This document shows positions 56,038-64,000 of a DNA stretch of 64,000 nucleotides, one piece after another. The notes beneath the pieces were generated by a model. The model had not been told where the DNA came from and ran no database searches. It was given only the letters and a program-made list of their open reading frames with translations. The stretch comes from Sambucus nigra. Taxonomy: Eukaryota > Streptophyta > Magnoliopsida > Dipsacales > Adoxaceae. The stretch lies in assembly GCA_949130495.1 (NCBI GenBank), contig OX422208.1, positions 643,210,023 through 643,274,022 on the forward strand, written 5' to 3'. A program made the position numbers and the translations under genes. Position 1 is the first letter of the stretch; the number at the start of each line of letters is the position of its first letter.

Positions 56038-56820
56038 TCACAACTTGGTACGAGTAGCTGATGCTAGTCGGGCCAGTGCATCTGCTTGTGCATTCTCCAT
56101 TCTTGGTATTCTGATTAACTGAATGGCATCAAATTCTTCCAACAACTCCATCGCCTTTGCATGATACTTGACCATTAGTTCTCCTTTAACTGCATACGTT
56201 CCCATTATCTGATTCACAATTAATTGAGAATCACTGAATACCATCACTTGTTGTGCTTCCATAATCTTTGCTAAATTAAGACCTGCTATTAAGGCTTCAT
56301 ACTCAGCCTCATTATTGGAAGCTTTGAATTGGAATCGTAAGGCATATTCCACGTCAATCTCGTCTGGGGTGTTCAAAACAATCCCTGCTCCACAACCTGT
56401 TGTACAAGATGACCCATCTACATACAATCTCCACGTAGGTAACTCGTCTTCAAAATTCTTATCTGACAACGTTCCTCGGTGAAATATTTGCTGTTTTGTT
56501 TCATCCTCCCCTGATATCTTTCGCTCCTCGTTGACCATCTCTTCTCGCCCTTTTACCAACCGTAGTTGGTCTGGGTTTGAATTTGATGATCTTTCTACAT
56601 CCACAAGTCCTTTTACCAACCGGAGTTGGTCTGAACTCATGTCTGTTGGCCGTGTAACATCCACAGGTTGGTCAGCGAGCAACTTTTATTCCTCGGGGGT
56701 ATCAGGATATGTAAACTCTGCTATAAAGTCTGCTACTGCTTGCCCTTTTAAGGATGATCTGGGTTCATACACAATATCATATTCACCGAGCTCTATTGCC
56801 CAGTACATCAGTCTTCCTGA
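56038..56820 (-). pseudogene. pol: Element D additional RNase H and linker
   Basis: Archaeal-type RNase H with WRLYVDGSS, NNEAEYEALIAGLNLAK, FSDSQLIVNQI and NAQADALARLAS giving the D-E-D-D set. The linker before it (about 56540-56690) contains the peptide DQLRLVKG twice, encoded by the hairpin motif that is amplified at 53.8-54.6 kb. TAA at 56686-56688 and TGA at 56038-56040 interrupt it. This domain places D in the TAT/Athila side of Ty3/gypsy. Confidence 0.85.
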
Positions 56821-58308
56821 CTATTCTGGCTTATGAAGGGATTGTCTTAATGGCATGTCGGTATACACAATGATGGTATGGGCCTAAAAATATGGCCTCA
56901 TTCTTATACTTGCTTTAATTAATGCCAATGCCAATTTTTCCAACTTTGGGTACCTGATCTCTGCACCTCGGAAAGCCTTACTTGTGTAATAAATTGGCTT
57001 TTGGACTCCATTCTCCAATCTGATCAATGCCGAGCTGACCGCATTTTCTGATACTGCTAGGTATAAGTACAACTTTTCTCCCATCACTGGTCTGGACAGC
57101 AATGGAGGTGTTCCCAGATATTTCTTCAAGTCTTGAAAGGCTTTTTCACATTCATCATTCCACTCAAAAGTTTTTTGGAGTGTTTTGAAGAATGGAAGGC
57201 ACCTATCAGTTGCTCGAGATACAAATCTATTGAGCGCTGCAACTCGTCCTGTAAGACTCTGCACTTCTTTCTTCGTCGTTGGAGATCGCAACCCTAAAAG
57301 AGCTTTGATCTTTACTGGATTTGCCTCAATGCCTCGCTGGTTAACGATGTACCCGAGGAACATTCCTTCTCGTACTCCAAAGGTGCACTTCGTCGGGTTA
57401 AGCTTCATCTGATATTTATCCAGTTGATCAAAGGTCTGACCTAAGTCAACTAGATGATCAGCAGCTTTCTTGCTCTTTGTCAGCATATCGTCGACATAGA
57501 CCTCCATATTGCAACTGATTTGTTCGGCAAAAACCTTGTTCATCAGCCGCTGGTATGTCGCTCCTGCATTTTTCAAACCAAAAGGCATAACATTATAACA
57601 ATAAGTTCCCCTAGGGGTAATAAAAGAAGTGCTTTCCCTGTCTTCAGGTTTCATTTTGATCTGGTTGTAACCAGAGTAGGCATCCATGAAGCTGAGCAGC
57701 TCGTGCCCCGAGGTAGCATCCACTAGTTGGTCAATTTTGGGCAATGGGAAGTGATCCTTTGGGCAGGCCTTGTTGAGATCAGTGAAATCAACACACATTC
57801 TCCATTTATTGTTTTTCTTCTTTACCATCACCACATTTGCCAACCAGTCCGGATACTTCACATCTTCAATGAATTGGGCTTTCTGGAGCTTGTCGACCTC
57901 CTCTTGAATAGCTTGATTCTTCTCGGGGCTAAATACCCTTCTTCTCTGCTTTACAGGCTTGATCTCCTTATTCACATTGAGCTCATGACATAAGAAGTTT
58001 GGATCTATTCCTGGCATGTCTTCATGACTCCACGCAAAAGTTTTCTTTCTGTTTTTCAAGAAAGTTATCAACTCCTGTTTTATTGAAGCATCCAACGATG
58101 AACCTATCTGAGTTACTCGTTCAGGGTGCTCGTCGTCCAGAATAACATTTTCTGTAGATTCTACCACTTGTCCTTTTACAAGTTGGGATTCATCTCTGGG
58201 ATCGAGAGTTTCAATCTCTGTATCTTCTTCCACCTGGTAGGTAGTAGTCTTTTTCCTTCTTTTATTCAAGCTCCTCTTGTTCGGCAGATGAATAATAGCA
58301 TTCCCGAG
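56821..58308 (-). pseudogene. pol: Element D reverse transcriptase and RNase H
   Basis: One open register from about 58308 to 56887. RT motifs: KWRMCVDFTDLNKACP, SFMDAYSGYNQI, VMPFGLKNAGATYQRL and the catalytic YVDDML near 57490. The thumb and RNase H follow (YYTSKAFRGAEIRYPKLEKLAL). TAG codons at 56884-56886 and 56821-56823 end it. It overlaps the end of the gag-protease frame by about 45 bases and lies in the +1 register relative to it. Confidence 0.9.
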
Positions 58309-60640
58309 CTACTTTTTGATCACCTTTCACAACTCCTACTCCGAAGTTTGTTGGGAATTTTAAGCACTGATGTACTGTAGATGAAACTGCCTCGAACTTC
58401 TTCAAACCAACTGTTCCCATGATGATGTTGTAAGCTGACTGCACATTTTTATCCATCACAAAGAAGCGTATTCTTTCTGTTCGGCAAGCAGGCCAAGTTC
58501 CAATGAATATATCCAACTTGATCGTCCCAAGCGGAAAAACTTTCTCGCTAGCAAAACCCAGAAGAGGTCTGTGATAAGGTTCCAATTGAGATAATTTTAA
58601 ATTCAAGCTGTCAAAGCATGAATAATACATGATGTCTGCCGAACTACCATTGTCCACCAACACCCTTGAAATATCTACTTCTTTCATCCTCATTTTGATC
58701 ACCAAAGGGTCGTCGTGAGGGTAAAGAACACCTGCCAGGTCGTTTTTTGAAAAGCCAATAACCAGCTTCTCTTTGTTTACCTTCCTCGGATGATCCTCCT
58801 CGGCCAAATTTATTCGCTGAATGTACGAGCAAGCTTGTGCCTCTCTGAGGTAAGCTTTTCTTTCTGCAGTAAGATCTCCTCCTCCTGCATCTCCTCCTGT
58901 AATAACATTACAATCAAATGACCCAAAACGTATGGAAAATACCTCTCGTTCTGGCTGCCTTGGTTTCTTGGGAAGATCGGGGTCATCCTCGGCATCATCT
59001 TCGTGGTCTCTCTTTTTTTTCTCCTCTGCTCGACGAGGAGATCTAGAACTCTCTCTAGTTCGATCATTATTTCTTCTTTTACCTCCCCGATCAATATATT
59101 TTGCTAGCTTTCCTCTTCGGATGAGTGTTTCAATCTCGTTCTGAAGAGCTATGCAATTTTTAGTCATATGGCCATGATCTTTGTGGAACTCGCAATATTT
59201 GTCCCTGTTCCTCGCATCAGGATCTGACCTCAGTTTCTTCGGCCACTTTACTTCCTCGCTATTCTTGATTTCTTCCAAGACATGATTAATACCCATTTTT
59301 AAGGGAGTATAATTATCGAATTTCTTCAGGACTTCCCATGATGACTTATTATTTCTAGAACGCTTGTCGCCACCATTGCCCTTATGCTCTTTATTTTTAG
59401 ACTTATCGACGTCTACCTTGGTGTCTTTATCTATATTCTTCTTTGCAGCCATAGCTTCCTCGGCATTCATGATTTTGGCTGCTTTTTCCATCAACTCTGA
59501 CATAGTTTTAGGTGGATATTTCGCCAAGATGTAATACAACTTATTAGGAAACAACCCACTCATCAAAGCGGTGATTGCTGTCTTCTCCTCGTAATCTATA
59601 ACTTCCAGCTTCTCGTTATTGAAACGAGTTATGTAATCTCTAGTACTCTCACCAAATTTTTGTCTAACACTTAACAAGTGTGCTACTCATTTTACTGGCT
59701 TTGCTCCGAAACAGAAATTGCCGATGAACAACTCGGCCAACTGAAAGAAAGTTGAAATCTTACCCCGAGGAAGATTGTTGTACCATATCTGGGCAGCTCC
59801 AGTAAGAGTTCCTAAGAACGCTCTGCATCTCATCTCGTCGGGGACAGCATAGATATCGGCGGCATCTTGATATTGCTCTATATGAAGAACAGGATCTGTC
59901 TTTCCATCATATTTAGGGGTCACTACTGGTGCTTTAAACTTTGACGGTGTAGGAAAATTCACAATGGCCTGGACAAAAGGTGTCCCTTGAATAAAAGTTC
60001 ATTGTAGGGGATTCTTCGCCCTAGCCATTTCTCCCAATCTATCCTCCAATCGCTAAAGGGACCCTTTCCACGCTTCATTTCGTTCCTCGGGCCTATTGGT
60101 TCGAGCAATAGATCATTCTGAAGTAGCCTCTTGAGATTTATCTTAACAAGCAACTGGTCGTGATTGTGCTGATCCTTCTCTTAGATCTGATGGTTGTCGA
60201 AAACTCCTCGACATGGTCTTAGGTGGACTCCTATTCCTCCTAGGGCCTAATCGACTGAAAGGAGACACCCTACTCAGTCTTTCTAAGGCGCTGGGTCTTT
60301 CTGGAGAGAGAGTGATACGTTGATCATTATCTGTAGCCCTTATTGACAAAGTTCGCCCAGGTTGATAAGAGAAATCATCAGACTCCTCATTACGATATGA
60401 CTCGGTACGCCTGGATCGTGAAGAAAGTAAATAAGTTTGTCTCTGACCACTTAGCTGTCCTGAACGTGCAGGTGCACCGCCATGAAGGGTTTGTATGAGT
60501 TGCCTCATTGTGTCTTACATGGCAGTTTGTCCTTGAGCCAGATTCGTCATAATTCCGGCCAGATCTGGAGGTGCAGAGGGATTTGGAGGATTTCCAGCAT
60601 TTCCAGCGTTTCGATTGCTAGATTCTGGATTATCCGCCAT
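58262..60640 (-). pseudogene. gag-pro: Element D gag-protease, six nonsense codons
   Basis: Starts at ATG 60638-60640 soon after the PBS and keeps one register to TAA 58262-58264. Gag core DEMRCRAFLGTLTGAAQIWY near 59830, knuckle-like CEFHKDHGHMTKNC near 59180, and a protease with intact VDNGSSAD near 58650. Internal stops: TAA 60515-60517, TAA 60143-60145, TGA 60113-60115, TAG 60053-60055, TGA 59999-60001 and TGA 59687-59689. All are compatible with single C-to-T changes. No indel is needed, so decay is by substitution only. Confidence 0.9.
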
Positions 60641-60683
60641 TGATGATGAATGATTTTTGGTGAAAAACGATAATAACAATCGA

Positions 60684-60702
60684 TTCCCACAGACGACGCC
60701 AA
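60684..60702 (-). other. Element D primer-binding site
   Basis: On the minus strand the LTR end ATCAACA is followed by GATTGGCGTCGTCTGTGGG. Same type as in A and B. Confidence 0.8.
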
Positions 60703-60704
60703 TC

Positions 60705-61290
60705 TGTTGATGTAAAAAATTAGATCGCTCTAATTATTCAATCACAGATAAATAAAACGAGACAAAGATTTTTAAAGTGGTTCAGCCGTATAAGAATGGC
60801 CTACGTCCACTGTTATGTTATTGCTGAGTGTTTTGGGAATTCTCGATTATAAGCTCTATCAAGAAATTCCGGTCCCTTTGAATGAGGGTGATACAAGGTA
60901 TTTATAACCCTTAGGCTGTACATGAATGGGTGTTACATTAAATGATACACATATGAAAGGGTAATTCATTTAATGTTTTTCAAACGTGCGCGTCAATATG
61001 ATAAGCATTCAATGAATAGTTGAACTGTTGATTATCTGGAAATTAATGCTGTGGTCGAGGTGCAGCTCAAACCGCCTTAGTTGCTCGTCGTCCAAGAGTT
61101 CCTCGGAGCAGTGGAGTTCCTCAGAAGATAAGAGTTCCTCGGAGGGTTGGTGTTCCTCGGAGTATACTTGTTGCTCGGAGTAAGTATGTTGGTCGGGGAA
61201 ACAATCTTCCTCGTTGCTATTGTGCCACGTAGATTGACACGTGCCTTCTTATTATTCGTCCACATCGGCATACTAATTTTGGTATCAACA
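60705..61290 (-). repeat. Element D 5' LTR (586 bp)
   Basis: TGTTGATGT...GGTATCAACA, about 97% identical to 48856-49441. The target duplication ATCAC follows at 61291-61295. Confidence 0.95.
60898..60908 (-). promoter_or_regulatory. TATA box of the element D 5' LTR
   Basis: The minus strand reads GGTTATAAATACC, identical in both LTRs. It lies upstream of the conserved CAGTGGACGTAGGCC block (60777-60810). Confidence 0.65.
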
Positions 61291-61295
61291 ATCAC

Positions 61296-62439
61296 AATCA
61301 CAAAGAAAATGGTTGGGATTGTAAGAGAGTGATCGAGGTCGAATACAAATAATCTATCAAATGCATAAATTAATAAAAATTATATAATCCATATAACCTC
61401 TAAGTTTCAAGGTCCCAATGCCTTGCTGAGAAAGGCTGTAGGTCTATTTCCTTGCATCAGGATTGCTCTAATGCCCTTATTTACACCTATAGTATGCACC
61501 TATGTGACATCAACAGATAGTCGAAAAAGTCAGCAATGAACTCTTTAAAAATAAGGAAGTTAAGCCAAAATAATTCAACCCAAAAAACTCTGTAATAATG
61601 AGGAAATTCCAAAAACATTGCTATGTATAAAATCATGAAGCTCACAAGAAACAACGTTGATAAATTTGTTTCTTCTTCCTAAAACCAATAAGCTATTACC
61701 TGAGTTTTCTTCACTGTTAAATACTATTCCCACACGTAGAAGCTGAATGAATTTAAAAGAAGTCCAAGATAGTGGTGTATGTATATATCATTTCTTTTGG
61801 ACCACTAATACATCGTTTCGTGCTCATTCGCATTCACGTCTGTGTCTTGGAGTGAAAACACAAGCATAAATTAGAAGAAATCATGTTACTCTAGAATAGT
61901 TACAAAGTGACAAATAAAGAGAATATAACTATGATGATAAATTGCGTAAATGGAAAAAATGTACCAATTGAGGAGCATCTAAATTGAAAGATAGTTCAAT
62001 AATCCCTAAATAATTTAAACCTAGAGTGTTCATCAAACAAACAAACACATGATTTTCCAGTTATAATTCAAACAGTTTATGTACATAAGTCCCAAACAGA
62101 TAAGAGCCAGAGTGTTCATCAATTGACAGAGTGTTCATCAGTTTGAGCCAGAGTGTTCATCAACACTTGCAAATCTTTTAAAACATATATATATATATAT
62201 ATATATTCCCAAAGTATTAAACAACTGTCAACTGCTCCACCATAGTATCCAAAAGAATTAGTAGCACGCCACCAACGGTCCATGTATGCACATAAGATCT
62301 AGTACAATAGTATCCAAATTTGGGTTGGTGTTGAACTCATGTTTAAGTAGAAAAATGCTACTCTTTTTTCTTGTTTTTTGCAAAGTCTTTATTCAAACTG
62401 ATGTGATAAGTCTTGATAGCTTCAAATTTTTCAAAAATT
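61296..62439. other. AT-rich intergenic DNA
   Basis: A short imperfect repeat AGAGTGTTCATCA occurs four times between 62020 and 62165, and (TA)n lies at 62187-62208. No gene seen. Confidence 0.6.
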
Positions 62440-62862
62440 ATATTGTTTCACATCATTTACATTTGCATTCCCCGAGGACTGCTTGACAATGGGCTCAGTT
62501 TGGATCTAAATACCGCTCTCTTGATTCTCAGGGAGTATGCTAATAAAAGTGACCATTTTTTCACATTCAGCCTAATCTTCTTCTGTCAAAGAAGTACTTG
62601 AAGGAGGGGAATTCCCATGAAGTAGCTGTCTATATGTTTGAACTGGAATAGTTTCAGGAATAGCTGATAAAACTTCGAGCATGAAAGGTGCTAAAGAATA
62701 AATATGACGCTAGAAGAGAAGATTAAAGACCCCAATTTTCCCACTTTCTGCGAGTGCTAGAACAACTTCATAAATTTGCGAAATGCGAAATTTGTTGTAC
62801 TCCTGCACAGAAAACCTGCCAAAGGCTAAATCAATAAGTAGTCGAGAAAAAAGATCTATTTT
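62440..62862 (-). pseudogene. Fragment resembling plant MIP2 (Sec39/NBAS-like, ER-Golgi tethering)
   Basis: One minus-strand register reads GRFSVQEYNKFR, VVLALAESGKIGVFNLLF, YSLAPFMLEVLSAIPETIP and IQTEPIVKQ. From memory of the family this resembles MAG2-interacting protein 2, which in plants works with MAG2/Tip20 in retrograde Golgi-to-ER vesicle tethering. Three in-frame TAG codons (after NLLF, after TEED, and after ESGI) and the lack of neighbouring exons show a pseudogene piece. A database search is needed to confirm the name. Confidence 0.5.
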
Positions 62863-64000
62863 TGTCTTGCTTAACAAAGATTATATGATTTCTTCTCAAA
62901 TCATAAAGAAATACATCGAAGTCTTCAACAATATGACAATAAAATTAAGGTATATGCAGGGGGATTGTCACTTAGACTGAGAGATATTGTAATTATTTTA
63001 TTGATACCATTAAAATATCTATTCCCATAATTAGTTAGTGGAATTATAATAGATGGCAAGGGGATTGTCTAGATATAAAAGTGGACTTTGTAATAAGTAT
63101 GCTCAAGACTATGTAATGTCATGGGGACGATCCTTTAGTGATATCACTTATGGCATCACACATATGCTAAAATATTCTCAATACGGCTAAGGTGGTATCT
63201 CTAGAGCACCTCCTCTTCCCCTCCCCTATATGTATGGTGTACACACCCATTGGAGAAATCATTCAATTACCACATGATTTAGGGAAATGAGAATGAGAGT
63301 TAATTAATTCTTCATATTATTAGTTGAGCATGAATTTGAAGGGGTATGATCGGGAGTCAGGTTGGGATCCCTGTCACTTTCCCTATACTACTACCACCGC
63401 CACGACGAACACTTACACGGCTTCCCAACCTCTAGTTGTAGAAATGATTTATAGAAAGTTAGATACCAAAATAGTCCTAGGGTATGGTCATGACAATGGC
63501 ACGCTATTATACTTGTTACCGGTGCACTCAGACTTATGGCATCCAATCTCTACTTCTTAAAACTCCATAAAGCACATCATAGCATTCAACCTCTAATTAC
63601 GCAATCCATCAATTGTTTTTTTTATTGTAAATATTGTAGATACACCCACCATGAATTCACCCAAAAAAAAATCCCCCACTCGAAATGTTGTTAATATACT
63701 TATGAACCAGAGAAAAAAATAAATAATATATCCCAAAAATTAATGAACCATCAAATAATGATCTTCCAGTGGTAGCCAACTACAAAAAAATTGAAGGACA
63801 ACAACCAACGATTGATATGTTCTCTGTCCACTCGGTAAATTGAATCCGAATAAAGAAATTATATATTATATAGCTTAAGAGTACAAAGCTTCTGGGGTTG
63901 GGGTTGTTATGGAAGTAAAAGAAAGCCTTCCCCATAAACACCAACATCACTTACTTCTAGGAAACAAACACTTGAAAATAAACCACATAAAATATTTAAA
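62863..64000. other. AT-rich intergenic DNA
   Basis: The 78-codon plus-strand frame at 63324-63560 has a Thr-rich stretch and no recognised domain. Nothing else is supported. Confidence 0.5.

Larger units (their letters stand above)
48856..61290 (-). mobile_element. Element D: complete TAT-type LTR retrotransposon, 12.4 kb
   Basis: Minus-strand element with both LTRs (586 bp each) and a perfect 5-bp target duplication. Order from its 5' end: LTR, PBS, gag-protease, RT-RNase H, additional RNase H, integrase, hairpin tandem repeats, antisense accessory gene(s), polypurine tract, LTR. The LTRs differ at about 18 of 586 positions without indels, mostly transitions. With a rate of 1.3e-8 per site per year this would be roughly one million years; the rate is an assumption. 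gag-pol carries eleven stops but no internal frameshift, while the first accessory reading frame is intact. Confidence 0.95.

Overview
The window is heterochromatin-like plant DNA. Nearly all of it is nested LTR retrotransposons of plant type, a CACTA (En/Spm-like) DNA transposon, a hAT-type MITE and other foldback elements, microsatellites and old AT-rich intergenic DNA. No complete host gene is visible. Two short host-like coding remnants occur: a possible orphan exon near 47.4 kb, and a decayed fragment near 62.6 kb resembling the plant Sec39/NBAS-like protein MIP2. The chromodomain-bearing Tekay/Del elements, TAT-type elements and short introns point to a flowering plant; I cannot name the species.

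Left part (1-17.9 kb). A minus-strand Tekay/Del chromovirus (T1; gag-protease-RT cut by the window edge, 2.95-kb 5' LTR at 2278-5231) lies in the integrase end of an older, frame-broken relative (T2, 5232-9203), which also carries a 464-bp hAT-type MITE with a clear 8-bp target duplication. A third chromovirus remnant (T3, about 10.87-11.39 kb) is followed by element A (11391-15753). A is a plus-strand TAT-type element in which pol is deleted and the head of gag is joined tail-to-tail to an antisense accessory gene.

Middle part (17.9-44.0 kb). Element B is a minus-strand TAT-type element from 17944 to 39170. It has decayed gag-protease, RT-RNase H, extra RNase H and integrase, a 62-bp tandem-repeat region, and a plus-strand (antisense) accessory gene. 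A 9.08-kb CACTA transposon (21791-30871, TSD CCT) sits inside that accessory gene and contains about 31 copies of a 169-bp satellite. The 5' LTR of B is followed by a second partial body (B2) in LTR-body-LTR-body order. A truncated chromovirus LTR with two MITEs follows (T4, 41111-44015).

Right part (44.0-64 kb). AT-rich intergenic DNA, then element D (48856-61290). D is the youngest TAT-type element: 586-bp LTRs differing at about 18 positions, TSD ATCAC. It has gag-protease and pol reading frames free of internal indels but with eleven nonsense codons. Its plus-strand accessory gene has introns whose removal keeps an open frame, with an intact 667-codon first part and a coiled-coil second part.

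The most interesting system is this accessory gene. All four TAT-type bodies (A, B, B2, D) carry a related gene antisense to gag-pol, near the 3' LTR. It has its own TATA-like box, a plant-type intron pattern, a domain resembling the 'putative gypsy type transposon' family (Transposase_28-like) and coiled coils. In B and D it is separated from integrase by element-specific tandem repeats. In D those repeats share sequence with a linker inside pol.
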